Shown: in pieces, positions 1 to 9,283 of the stretch | Numbering within the stretch: the first letter of the stretch is position 1 | Layout of the letters: each line of letters starts with the position of its first letter | NCBI RefSeq assembly: GCF_047276495.1 | Contig: NZ_CP178543.1 | Coordinates: 5,022,001-5,086,000, forward strand | DNA: 64,000 nucleotides | Direction: 5' to 3' | DNA from: Capilliphycus salinus | Lineage (GTDB): Bacteria > Cyanobacteriota > Cyanobacteriia > Cyanobacteriales > Microcoleaceae | The notes under the pieces: model-generated | Told to the model about the DNA's origin: nothing | The model's database searches: none | What the model saw: only the letters and a program-made list of their open reading frames with translations | Translations under genes and position numbers: made by a program

Positions 1-2
1 AG

Positions 3-1127
3 TTTGACCGACTAACTAAGTTGAATACGGGCATTGGTAATCAATTGTTATAAATTCCTAAAACGGATAGAAGAAAGTACACCAGCAAGGATTTTAATCA
101 GATTGAAATTGGGTCGGGCTGGATTAATCAAACTATCCGTAATAGTTGTGCTGCAACTCAAGTTAAAAAGTTCAAATGTCTGCCTCTTGAAGTTAATAAT
201 CAAGGATGGCGAATTGAGAAAAAAGGTAATACTTATTCAGTCGCTTTCTCAATTGTCAGGGGAGTTAAAAAGCGCATTCCCTTAGCTATTCATCAATCTA
301 GTCATACCAATGTCTTAGACAAAATCATAAACTCTGAAGCTAAGAAAGGTAGTCTGAAGTTATGGAAGTCTAAGAAAGGTATCTGGTATGTTTTGTTATC
401 AGTATCAATGGATGTTCCTGATGCTGAACAAGTTGAAAACTGGATTGGAGTAGATAGAGGACAAAACCAAATTGCTGTTGCCGCTTTGCCTAATGGGTTT
501 GGTAAATTCTGGAATGGTCGTCCAATTAAACATTTAAGAAGACGCTACCAAAAACTTAGAAAACAACTCCAAAAAGCAAATAAGCGCAAAGTAATTAAAC
601 GGTTAGAGTCTAAAGAAAGACGAATCATAACCTATATCAATCATTGCATTTCCAAGCAGTTAGTCCAATTTGCCAAAGATTATGGCATGGGATTAAGATT
701 TGAATATCTGTCTAATATTAGGCAAACTTCAAAACAGTCTAAAAAAGTCAGATCTGATGCAGGAAACAGCCGTCATGCTTGGTCATACTTTCAATTGGAA
801 GCGTTAACTCGTTATAAAGCGATCAAAGCAGGTGTACCTTTTGAATCAATCCCTGCCCCTTATACTTCTAAATCTGATCATCGTAATGGTTTTATCGGGA
901 AAAGAAATGGGCATTGGTTCACAGGTTTTGATGGTTATCGATGCAATGCTGACTGGAACGCCAGTCAAAATATAGGTCAATGGCTAGGTTTTTCATGTCC
1001 TTTAGACCTTCAGAAAGCTGTATTTGTAATGGATGCAGATGGTTTAAAGGATGGGGTGGATGGGAATCCCTTAACTAGAGTAATGTCTAAACAGGTGGAT
1101 TTATCCCCTGTGCGCGATAACCTCTAG
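3..1127 (+). pseudogene. TnpB-like (IS200/IS605-type) protein, 5'-truncated and decayed
   Basis: The frame is open from position 54 to the TAG at 1125-1127. It carries the RuvC-like signature of TnpB nucleases: Asp in GVDRG, Glu in RFEYLSN and Asp in CNADWNASQNI. In the same frame the DNA upstream reads sensibly (FDRLTKLNTGIGNQLL), but a TAA at 51-53 interrupts it and the rest lies outside the window. No in-frame ATG precedes the catalytic core; the first late starts, such as TTG at 393, would remove the N-terminal domain. The paired CxxC zinc-finger cysteines expected before the last Asp are missing: the segment reads SKSDHRNG and FDGYRC. TnpB family proteins are RNA-guided nucleases of IS200/IS605 elements. 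This copy is probably dead or strongly diverged. No TnpA is visible. Confidence 0.75.
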
Positions 1128-1130
1128 AAT

Positions 1131-1152
1131 CCCTTCGGCTAAAGCCGAAGGG
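1131..1152 (+). repeat. 3'-end hairpin of the TnpB element
   Basis: Perfect 10-bp inverted repeat CCCTTCGGCT / AGCCGAAGGG with a 2-base centre, starting 3 bases after the tnpB stop codon. IS200/IS605-type elements end in a subterminal hairpin at this place, and the guide (omega) RNA usually overlaps it. The true right end probably lies just downstream. Confidence 0.7.
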
Positions 1153-1155
1153 AGT

Positions 1156-1982
1156 CTCAAATGAAAATAGACTAAAGCATTATAGCAGTCACTCCGATAC
1201 CAGTTTTTACAGTTGTCAGTTTTCAGTAACCTCACGACTCCGGGGCGGGTTTATATGGGTTGAGAGTGGGACATGATTAATTTATTCCGAACCCGCCCCT
1301 ACACTGATACCTATTCTTTTCGTATCACATAAATTATCTGTTTTGTCAAGATGTCTATTTTGGGCTTGGCTTTGGACTTTCAAAATTCGTGCGTCGGGGT
1401 TGCTATTTTTTTGTCATAATCTTCTGATTTTTAACGAGAGAATCGGGGTTTTAGCTTTTATTTTGACGTGTGGACAGAGTAACCCCTTGAGTGGTGTTTT
1501 TTATAGCTTACCAGAACCCCTATATTTTCGTCAACTTTTTGAAAATTTTTCTCAGTAAAAATTTCGATTTTTTCACAAATCTTTTGTTTATTAAAACGAG
1601 TTCGTGGTTTTGATTAGAAAAACTTATGGTTTAGGGGCGAAAGTTGAGTGAGGGGTTGAGAGTTGCAAGTTAATTAATTGAGGAGTTTTGAAAAGCCTAA
1701 ATTTAAGCCTAAATTGTCGTGAAGCGGGGTGGAAAAATTACGTTATAGGTCGGCACAGATTTCCATTCTTCTAGAATAGGTCAAGTCCGAGGATTTGTCA
1801 ATCGAAAATCGGGGAAATTTTGGGGAAATTTTTCAGGAAAATTGACTATTTTAGGAATAAAAAAGCGATCGCATTATTAGGGGACAGGGTTTTCAGTCAC
1901 CAGTTACCAGTGACCTGGGTCAAAAACCCGGTTTCTTTGAGAAACCGGGTTTTTCAAATCTAGAAACCGGGTTTTTCACTCA
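1156..1982. other. Intergenic stretch with dispersed repeats, no convincing gene
   Basis: No supported coding region. It holds a 67-bp element at 1238-1304 that starts CTCCGGGGCGGGTTTATAT, ends CGCCCCTACAC and recurs at 42008-42074. It also holds a CAGTTACCAGTGACC-type repeat near 1897-1918 and a CCCGGTTTCT palindrome at 1922-1954. The rest is AT-rich without recognisable signals. Confidence 0.6.
1922..1954 (-). terminator. CCCGGTTTCT palindrome, probable terminator of the RTX gene
   Basis: Perfect 15-bp inverted repeat AAAAACCCGGTTTCT / AGAAACCGGGTTTTT with a 3-base loop. It lies 29-61 bp beyond the stop of the minus-strand giant gene, and a third half-copy sits at 1961-1976. The T-run after a GC-rich stem on either strand fits a bidirectional intrinsic terminator. 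The same palindrome recurs at 41948-41980, so it is also a dispersed repeat. Confidence 0.55.
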
Positions 1983-4900
1983 TTAGGAGTCTAACGGGGT
2001 TTCAATGGGTTCAAATAAGGTAAAGTCTTCTTCACCGATATCTCCCACCGCAATACCCGGTAAAGTGGCGAGAACTTCATCGGTACTGCTAACTTGAATT
2101 TGAGTTAGACCGGAAACTTGAGTAATAGTCAGTTGGTCAAAAGTTAACCCTTCACCCAACACAAACAGATCCTGACCATCTTCATAGTCTGCGATCAAGT
2201 CGGTTCCCGACCCTTCAACAAACAAAAAGCGATCGCGTCCGTCACCGCCGACGAGAGTATCATTTCCCTCATCACCTGCGATGAAGTCATTCCCCTCACC
2301 CCCGCTAACGAGGTCGTCATCTTTTCCGGCGAAAATAATATCCTCTCCGTTACCGCCAACAATGGTATCTGACCCGGTATTTCCGAAGATAATATCATTT
2401 CCATCTCCACCTTCGATGTAGTCAAAATCACTCTCGGGATCGCCGGGAAGTGTACCGCCAATACCGCCAAAGATCGAATCATTTCCGACATCGCCGTAGA
2501 CATTATCATCGCCAAGACCTGCCAAAATCAGATCATCATCTCCGCCCCCGTAGATATTATCATCCCCATTTAATCCGGCGAGAATATCAATACCTTGGAA
2601 GCCGAAAATATCCTCACCCTCATCGGTTCCCAACAGTTCGTTATCGTCTTCATCGCCTTCAATGGTGTTGGTTGTGGTATTGGGTGGACGAACCGGAATT
2701 TCTACGTCAACCGGAGGAACGGGGGGTTGTGGGGTTTCGCCGTCATCGCCATCATCGTCGCCATCCTGATCGCCATCATCATCCCCATCATCAACGGGGG
2801 GTTGTTCCTGATCGTCATCGCCGTCCTGATCGCCGTCCTGATCGCCGTCATCGTCGCCATCATCATCCCCATCATCAACGGGAGGTTGATCGTCATCGTC
2901 GTCGGGTAACGGGGGAATGACAGGAATATTAAACGGTGAAACTTGGAACTGAAAACTGGTTTCGACTTCGGCTTCACCATCGCTAGCAACGACGGTAACA
3001 TCAAAGGTTCCCGCATTAATGGGAGTTCCGACTATCAATCCTGTATTTTCATCTAGAGTTAACCCACGCGGTAAATTAGAACTGCTAAAGGTGAGGGGAT
3101 CATCATCTTCGTCGCGGAAGTTATCAGAAATATTGAGGTTAAAACCAATATTAACTTCTCCGGTTTGGTTGGGAATTTCTTCATCAACAACGGGGGGAAT
3201 ATTTTGTTGTTCAATAACGGTCAAGCTGGCGGTTTGGAAGTTTTCACTAAAGGCGGTCGTTTGACCGGTTTGGGTGACATTTGCAAAAGTTGCATTTTCT
3301 CCAAAAGTTCCATCCCAAGCGTAGAATGTAATTGCGCGTTCAATGGTGCCTGTAAAGGTAATACTGGTGGCAATAAAACGAATTTGGGCGGTTGCATTTA
3401 AGAGTAAAGCATTTTCTTGGGAAACGCCAGTAATAACAATCCAAGTTTCACCGTTATCGATGGAATATTCCCAAGTTCCGTTTGTTGTATCAACGCCTGC
3501 GATCGCAATGCCAATATTATTATCATCGCTATCGCTGCTAATTTCCCCAACAAACTGGCTAATAGAAATCCCCTCCAAGTTATCGGGGTTTGAGAGGTTT
3601 TCCAATTCTCCTAAACTCAAGTCGGGGGTTTCTTCTAAAACCGGGGCGCTATTTTGACCGGCTATAGAATAAATTGTTGTGGTTCCGCTAACTTCGTTAC
3701 TAACAATTAATTTCGGGTTTTCTCCGGGTACAAACGTAATCCCTTCCGGGGCGAGATCGCCAACTGCGGCTAATTGTTCGGGGGTCGGTGCGGGATCTCC
3801 CTCTTCGTTTTCATCAAATTGTACCGAGAAATTTCGGGGATTAATGTATTCGAGAAACTGGGGTTGGTTGGGGTTGGTAATATCATAAGACATAATACCG
3901 CCCATCCGTTCTAAAGTGATGAAAGCGTATGTTTTCCCGTTGATTTCCCCAATAGCAACCCCTTCCGGTTCCGATCCTTTATCGTTACTGCGATCGTCAA
4001 AGACGTTTTGATCGTTGGTGGTATTGAAAAAGTCGGGGAACTGTTGGGCAATAATTTGTTCAAATTGATCGCCGCTATCAAACACCAATTCTAAACCATT
4101 TTCTGTCGGTTCCCAAATGGAAAAAGATCGGCCCCCAAAAGCATAAAGTTCGTCATAGTCGCCATCGCCGTCCGTATCTCCGAGGCTGGTTGTTACTTCC
4201 AAACGCCCCAAATTTTCTTCAAGTTGTAATTCTGCGGCGTTGGGGAAAGCGGTTGGATCGAGAGTTAGATCGTCGATATTTTCTTCTTCGCTAAATGCGT
4301 CATAGTCGCGACTATCGCCTTCATTTGCAGTGACAATATAGGTGACTCCATTTGCTTCATAGGTAGCTATCCCATCGGGTTGATAAAGTCCGAATAATTT
4401 CGGATAGGTGGCGATATTAATGGCGTCGTCTCGGTCGCTTGCATCTAAAGGAATTTGGCTGTGATCTTTGAAGCCAAGCGGTAAAATATCTGTTACCGTA
4501 CTGCTGGCAATATCAACAACAGCGATCGCATTATTTTCTTGTAAACTAACGTAAGCGGTTGTCGAGTCCGGGGAAACGGTGATAAACTCGGGTTCGACGT
4601 CTTGGGCGACGGTTGCATTCGGCCCAAAAATCTTGACTCCGGCTTGTTTTAACTCGTCTATTTGTTCGTTAAAAGCGGTAAAAGTTGCGGTTGTAACTTG
4701 CCGAGTTTCAACGTCAATAATGCTAATTGAACCTTCGGGATCATTTGTATAATCAGAACTGGGTTCGCCTTCGTTGGCGACTAAAATTGTGCTACCATCG
4801 GGGGTAAAGGTGAGCATATCCGGTAACGCCCCGGCTATAATGGGATCGCCCTGAATATTCCCCTCAGTATCAAGGAAGATAATTTGACCGTTATCTTGAC

Positions 4901-7229
4901 CGACATTGGCTTCAACGGCGACAGCAACTAATCCTTCAAATATCGCCACACTGTTAACAACGGCGCCAAATTGTGAGAGGTCAACTCGTTGAAATAATGT
5001 CGGTTCTTCGGGGTTTGAAAAGTCGATAATATCGAGACTCACTTCAGCATTATTGGTGACAAAAGCCCGTTGAGTCGTACTATCAAAGGTGTTAATTTGA
5101 CTGGCGGAATCGTTAAAAATTCCCGTTTCAAAGCGTCCTTGAACTTCTAAAAGTTTTGCGAGGGGTTGAGGTTGAGGTGTAGTATCGGCTTCAACTTGTT
5201 GGATGCGTTGATCCTGTTCAATTGGAGTATCTTCTTGGGTGAATGCCGGTGTATTTGCATCATCATCAGCCGGGAAGGTTTCGGCTAAATATTCGGCCAA
5301 AGCATCTTGTTCTGTTCCATCTTCTGCAAAGGTTTCTAAGTTCGTTTCTGGGGCGGGTTGTTCGATTAAATTAACCCGATTTTCCCCAAACAACGGGAAC
5401 GGATAACTATCGCCACCGTTGGCTAAAAACCCCAACGTAACTAAACGAATTTCGCGGCTAGCATCCCCAACAAGTTGACCATTTTCAACAACAGTATCAA
5501 CTACATTCCCCTCGTTATCGACAATTTCTAAACTAACAATTCGTTCCCCTTCTGTGGCGACTCCCGTTGCAATTTGGTTTTCATTCCGTTCAAATTCTAT
5601 CGCTTGTTGAGTCGGGTCGTAAGTAAACCTTAAACCGCCCACTTGGGGAAACTGTCCGGGCGTCGAACCGGGGGCGACTGCTGCAACACCATGTTCTAGA
5701 ATTTGTTTGAGTTCTTCTGCGGTTACAGTTAATAGCGATAAATCATTATTAAACCGCAGGGCGTTTTCAATATCAAGCTGAGAAATTTCCCCTTCTTCTT
5801 TAAGACCCGGAACGGCTTGGGGAGGAAGTTTTTCTAACTCATCACTTACACCACCGGGCGGAATAAATGCCACCCCAATATTATCGCGAATTCCGCCCCC
5901 ATTTTTAATCGAAACGACAACATCTTCATCGTATTCTTGGGCAATATCCAAGTTAGCATCCGCACTTAAATTCCCCAAATTCGTTTCTTGAGTGCGAACA
6001 TCTCCGCGAGTTCCGTTCAGGAACACCTCTGTTAAACCAAAAACATTCCCCTCTTTTTCTTGAATAATTTCATCAATTGCCGAGGTCACTTCAACCACAG
6101 TCGGATCTGCGAATTCTGCGGGGTTAACATCTTCGCCATAAACCCGATCCACTCCCGCTTCATCGGTTGCATAAACGCCGCTTTTTTCCCCAATTCCGGT
6201 AATAATGCCATTGGCATCAAAATCGGCAATTAACCGCCCGACATACTGATAACTTCCATCGGTATTAATCACATAAACGGGTTCATTGCTGGCCGAGGTT
6301 TTCTCAAGCGGATAAGGACGTCCGGCGGTGTCGCCTTCTCGCAAAATATCGTCTTCGTTGGCGAGTATTGTATTAGAACCTCCCGCCATGATAATATCAA
6401 CATCTGTCAGCAATTCTGCCAGTTGTTCTTCCACAGAAATTTGCTGCATATGAGACAGTAAAATGATTTTATCAACCCCCTGATTTACCAGTTCATCCAC
6501 ACTCGGTTGAATGGTTGCGGCGAGGGCGTTAATATCATTGGGATCGGGCGGCGTAACGGTAATATCGCCAATATTAGAAATTGCAGGTAACTGAGGCGTA
6601 GTTGCACCCACAACCCCAATTGATTCGCCGTTTACTTCAATGACAATACTATCAGTAATTGTGTTCGGTTGGGGGGCATTTGCGGGGTCTACGACCAATT
6701 CGGCTAAATCGGGTTCGCCCGTAAAATCGAGGTTGGTGGAAAGATAGGGAAAGGCCGTTCCCGGATAACCGCCTTCGGGGATTCCCGGCCCGGTAATTTC
6801 TGCGTCGGGGCGGATGAGGGTATTGAGGGCGTCGGGGCCGAGGTCGAATTCGTGGTTGCCGATGGCTGAGGCTTGAAAACCGAGGGCGTTGTTAATTAAA
6901 ATATCGGCTATTCCGGGTTCGCCGTAAATTTCCCGACTGGTGTTGAAAAATGGCCCCGCAATGAAGACGTCGCCGGTAGTCAGTTTCAGGGTATTTTCAA
7001 ATTCGGGATCGGCTTCTAAGGCGTTGAGGACGGCCGAAAAGTTGACCGCATCGGTAATGGCCGGAATTCCCGCTTCTTGGTCTGCGGCGTGGAGAATTTC
7101 CAGGGTAAAGGGAGTCCCCGGATCGGTTTCTTCATCTTGGGCTTGCGGATCGTCTGGTGTGGTCAGGTCGGTAATTAGTTCTCCTGCTGTACTTCGATTA
7201 AGAGAAGCGTTAAATGTAGCAAATCTCAT
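1983..7229 (-). CDS. Giant secreted 5'-nucleotidase / beta-propeller / RTX protein
   Basis: This 1748-residue protein is a mosaic. Residues about 40-640 are a 5'-nucleotidase (UshA-like): metallophosphoesterase motifs LHAADQE (46-52), GDVFIAG (86-92) and GNHEFD (124-129), then the nucleotidase C-terminal domain around NGGGIRDNI. Residues about 695-1190 form a choice-of-anchor-I type beta-propeller. About 1340-1430 is a putative Ig/cadherin-like domain. About 1435-1505 is an Asp/Gly/Gln linker rich in DDGD. About 1515-1680 are RTX calcium-binding nonapeptides such as GGDDDLILA. There is no Sec signal peptide, and RTX repeats near the C-terminus suggest type I secretion. It would hydrolyse extracellular nucleotides or other phosphoesters to scavenge phosphate. 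Residues 1-31 do not belong to the nucleotidase and look like the start of another secreted phosphatase/nuclease family. Start ATG follows a GAGGGG ribosome site. Confidence 0.9.
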   Translation of the reverse strand: MRFATFNASLNRSTAGELITDLTTPDDPQAQDEETDPGTPFTLEILHAADQEAGIPAITDAVNFSAVLNALEADPEFENTLKLTTGDVFIAGPFFNTSREIYGEPGIADILINNALGFQASAIGNHEFDLGPDALNTLIRPDAEITGPGIPEGGYPGTAFPYLSTNLDFTGEPDLAELVVDPANAPQPNTITDSIVIEVNGESIGVVGATTPQLPAISNIGDITVTPPDPNDINALAATIQPSVDELVNQGVDKIILLSHMQQISVEEQLAELLTDVDIIMAGGSNTILANEDDILREGDTAGRPYPLEKTSASNEPVYVINTDGSYQYVGRLIADFDANGIITGIGEKSGVYATDEAGVDRVYGEDVNPAEFADPTVVEVTSAIDEIIQEKEGNVFGLTEVFLNGTRGDVRTQETNLGNLSADANLDIAQEYDEDVVVSIKNGGGIRDNIGVAFIPPGGVSDELEKLPPQAVPGLKEEGEISQLDIENALRFNNDLSLLTVTAEELKQILEHGVAAVAPGSTPGQFPQVGGLRFTYDPTQQAIEFERNENQIATGVATEGERIVSLEIVDNEGNVVDTVVENGQLVGDASREIRLVTLGFLANGGDSYPFPLFGENRVNLIEQPAPETNLETFAEDGTEQDALAEYLAETFPADDDANTPAFTQEDTPIEQDQRIQQVEADTTPQPQPLAKLLEVQGRFETGIFNDSASQINTFDSTTQRAFVTNNAEVSLDIIDFSNPEEPTLFQRVDLSQFGAVVNSVAIFEGLVAVAVEANVGQDNGQIIFLDTEGNIQGDPIIAGALPDMLTFTPDGSTILVANEGEPSSDYTNDPEGSISIIDVETRQVTTATFTAFNEQIDELKQAGVKIFGPNATVAQDVEPEFITVSPDSTTAYVSLQENNAIAVVDIASSTVTDILPLGFKDHSQIPLDASDRDDAINIATYPKLFGLYQPDGIATYEANGVTYIVTANEGDSRDYDAFSEEENIDDLTLDPTAFPNAAELQLEENLGRLEVTTSLGDTDGDGDYDELYAFGGRSFSIWEPTENGLELVFDSGDQFEQIIAQQFPDFFNTTNDQNVFDDRSNDKGSEPEGVAIGEINGKTYAFITLERMGGIMSYDITNPNQPQFLEYINPRNFSVQFDENEEGDPAPTPEQLAAVGDLAPEGITFVPGENPKLIVSNEVSGTTTIYSIAGQNSAPVLEETPDLSLGELENLSNPDNLEGISISQFVGEISSDSDDNNIGIAIAGVDTTNGTWEYSIDNGETWIVITGVSQENALLLNATAQIRFIATSITFTGTIERAITFYAWDGTFGENATFANVTQTGQTTAFSENFQTASLTVIEQQNIPPVVDEEIPNQTGEVNIGFNLNISDNFRDEDDDPLTFSSSNLPRGLTLDENTGLIVGTPINAGTFDVTVVASDGEAEVETSFQFQVSPFNIPVIPPLPDDDDDQPPVDDGDDDGDDDGDQDGDQDGDDDQEQPPVDDGDDDGDQDGDDDGDDGETPQPPVPPVDVEIPVRPPNTTTNTIEGDEDDNELLGTDEGEDIFGFQGIDILAGLNGDDNIYGGGDDDLILAGLGDDNVYGDVGNDSIFGGIGGTLPGDPESDFDYIEGGDGNDIIFGNTGSDTIVGGNGEDIIFAGKDDDLVSGGEGNDFIAGDEGNDTLVGGDGRDRFLFVEGSGTDLIADYEDGQDLFVLGEGLTFDQLTITQVSGLTQIQVSSTDEVLATLPGIAVGDIGEEDFTLFEPIETPLDS

Positions 7230-7835
7230 GGTGATTAATTCCCCTCACGAACCCGGTTAATTGAACTTAAATTTAAACTTTCGGACGGCAATAACATCAT
7301 TATTCCATTGTTTGATTAATTGCTGACTCCGATTCTGAATTTATTGATAATTTTACCAAAAATTGCAGGATTCAGAATACAAGAATTAAGTCATAATTGT
7401 TACTCTAGCAATAGGATTGGCTTGAGTATTTGACAATGGAAAGTTATGCAGCCTGATGAGATCAGTATTATTGGGTTGGGGAGAAGCTTTGAGAAGGCGA
7501 TCGCCCTATCTAATGCAGTAGCAATGGATGTCTGTTCACTTCTCCACTCGTTAATAATGCTGATATTGTTTAGATATGATACTATAAAATCGGCAAATCG
7601 CAAATCTAAACTGAGTTGTTATTTATCAAAAACAGTTGCTCGGTTTAATCGGTATATTCACCGGAAAAGACAGTAGTAGATCCTGGGTCAGGATTCTCAT
7701 CAACAGATCGGGATCGATAGGATTAACAATAGGTTAAATTTACCGGATCGAAGGGTTAAATTTTTTTTCTCGTCCTTGACCCGTGCGAGAAAAGCTTCAT
7801 ACACTCTAGTTTTGATGGGATTGTAGAGGAAAAAT
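7230..7835. other. Intergenic region upstream of the giant RTX gene
   Basis: About 600 bp between the start of the nucleotidase/RTX gene and the stop of the Crp-family gene, both on the minus strand. It should hold the promoter of the giant gene. Short frames on both strands (about 70 codons) have no ribosome site or recognisable protein signature. I see no strong palindrome or Pho-box-like direct repeats by eye. Confidence 0.45.
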
Positions 7836-8402
7836 TTATCGGTTGGACTTCAAAATAATACAGTGACGCCTCGGACGTAGGATAATTCCTTTTCGTTCTA
7901 ATTTTTGCATCATTCGAGTTACACTCACTCGGGTTATCCCAATCACATCGGCGATTTCTAAGTGAGTTAAACGCACGTCAATTAACAACCCGAATTCGGT
8001 GGGATTTCCAAACTTTTTGGCTAACCAATTGAGGAAATTTAACAGACGTAAATCGGTACTTTGAGTTTGAACAATGCTGTGTAATTCTTGGGCTTGTTGG
8101 ATATGAGAAAGAATCGAATCTAACTCCTGTGACCACTGTTGAGGAGGAATTAAACTCACGGTGACAGGGGTCAAACATTCGACTTGAAAGGGGTCGAGTC
8201 GAGATAGGGGTTGACCGATAACATCTCCGACCCCCCAATATCCTAAACTAATTTGGTTTCCTTCTTCATTCCAAGTGACTGTGCGGACAATTCCTGACTC
8301 GATTTTCCAGAGGGCTTCAGGCCAAAGTGGGATTAAATCTCGTCTGCAAAAATCACGGGATTTTGCGTTAGAAGGAAGTATAGCAAGCGTCGAGATCGTC
8401 AC
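7836..8402 (-). CDS. Crp/Fnr-family transcriptional regulator
   Basis: 188 residues. The N-terminal half (about 20-90) matches a degenerate cyclic-nucleotide-binding jelly roll, for example ESGIVRTVTWNEEGNQ and GDVIGQPL. A long dimerisation helix follows, then a Crp-type winged helix-turn-helix at about 145-180 with LTHLEIADVIGITRVSVTRM as recognition segment. The arginine/serine pair of a true cAMP pocket is not evident, so the effector is unknown. The start is a GTG; there is no clear in-frame alternative upstream. It faces the same way as the universal stress gene behind it, separated by about 130 bp. A local stress or nutrient regulator is plausible, but its targets cannot be told from the sequence. 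Confidence 0.85.
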   Translation of the reverse strand: MTISTLAILPSNAKSRDFCRRDLIPLWPEALWKIESGIVRTVTWNEEGNQISLGYWGVGDVIGQPLSRLDPFQVECLTPVTVSLIPPQQWSQELDSILSHIQQAQELHSIVQTQSTDLRLLNFLNWLAKKFGNPTEFGLLIDVRLTHLEIADVIGITRVSVTRMMQKLERKGIILRPRRHCIILKSNR

Positions 8403-8500
8403 GATAGGACCCTTATGAATGCTTACACCTTACCCTACACCTTTGAGGTTAAATAAAGGTTCAGCTTGGGTTAAATTTTTGCAGATTCGATGGAAATCCG

Positions 8501-8536
8501 ATCGAGATTCAGATCGAGATTCAGATCAAGATTTAG
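8501..8536. repeat. Three 12-bp tandem units
   Basis: ATCGAGATTCAG occurs twice in a row, followed by the variant ATCAAGATTTAG, immediately downstream of the universal stress gene stop codon. This is a short microsatellite-like array with no evident function. Confidence 0.6.
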
Positions 8537-8962
8537 CTATCGTAAGACTAAGACCGGACATTGAGCAAATCGAATCACTCGTTCGGTGACTGAACCCAAC
8601 ATAAACCGACTAATTCCTCGGCGCCCGTGAGTGGGAATTACAATTAAATCGGCTTTTTGTTCTTGGGAAAAGTCTACAATTTTTTCAGCCGGATGTCCGA
8701 TTTCTACATGAATTTCTATGCTTTGATGTTCGGGTTGATTTAAAACTTCTTTTAACTTTTTATGAACATTATTTTTTCGGGTTTCATTGTCGAGGGTACT
8801 CCAAATCATCGCCGGATCGGTGGCGGGAAGGGGTTCTAAGACGTGAATGACATGAATTTGCTCGGGGGATTTGACATATTCTAAGGCGGTGGCGATCGCC
8901 GTGAGGGAGAGTTCCCCAAAATCTACGGGAACAACCACGCAGTTTTTCTCAATTGCGCTCAT
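8537..8962 (-). CDS. Universal stress protein (UspA family)
   Basis: 141 residues, the normal size for a single-domain Usp. The N-terminal strand CVVVPVDFGELS with its Asp and the C-terminal nucleotide-binding signature G-x2-G-x9-G-S (GRRGISRFMLGS, about 115-130) mark the ATP-binding subclass. It ends in the usual PVLVLR strand. The start ATG has a good ribosome site (AGGAGATG, then 5-6 bases). Such proteins are cytoplasmic, dimeric and induced by starvation or stress. It lies upstream of and parallel to a Crp-family regulator gene, which may be coexpressed. Confidence 0.93.
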   Translation of the reverse strand: MSAIEKNCVVVPVDFGELSLTAIATALEYVKSPEQIHVIHVLEPLPATDPAMIWSTLDNETRKNNVHKKLKEVLNQPEHQSIEIHVEIGHPAEKIVDFSQEQKADLIVIPTHGRRGISRFMLGSVTERVIRFAQCPVLVLR

Positions 8963-9234
8963 TATTGTTCATCTCCTAAACTCATCTGATCGACTGAAGA
9001 ATTCTATTATCTCATTAATCAGCTATTTTTGCTCGCAATTCTATTAAAATTTGACTTCATAACTGTTTTGAGGGGGAGAAATGAAGGCTGAAAATTTAAC
9101 GGTTACTGAAGATCGAGGGGTGAAGGTTAGCGTTTACGTTGGGAGTTAAAATTACAGACACATCCGAGGATTTTAGCGTTAATTTATCCAAATAATTCGG
9201 TTAATTCACGGTGTTATTTTGCCAGAGATTCGAC

Positions 9235-9263
9235 AAAAAAATAGGATAGGCATTGCCCATCCT
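9235..9263 (-). terminator. Intrinsic terminator of the TRAP binding-protein gene
   Basis: On the minus strand a 9-bp stem (AGGATGGGC / GCCTATCCT, one mismatch, 3-base loop; 9243-9263) is followed by a run of seven T (9235-9241), about 20 bp after the stop codon. The rest of the 8963-9283 gap shows no gene. Confidence 0.75.
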
Positions 9264-9283
9264 ACTGTTTTTACAGAAGATAC

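Noticed and set aside
1343..1558. 71-codon frame downstream of the TnpB remnant
   Set aside because: AT-rich, no ribosome site, no recognisable motif.
2450..2920. Plus-strand 156-codon frame rich in His and Arg
   Set aside because: It is the antisense shadow of the Asp-rich linker and RTX repeats of the giant minus-strand gene.
7446..7676. 76-codon plus-strand frame and an overlapping 67-codon minus-strand frame
   Set aside because: The two are mutual shadows in a promoter region and neither has coding character.
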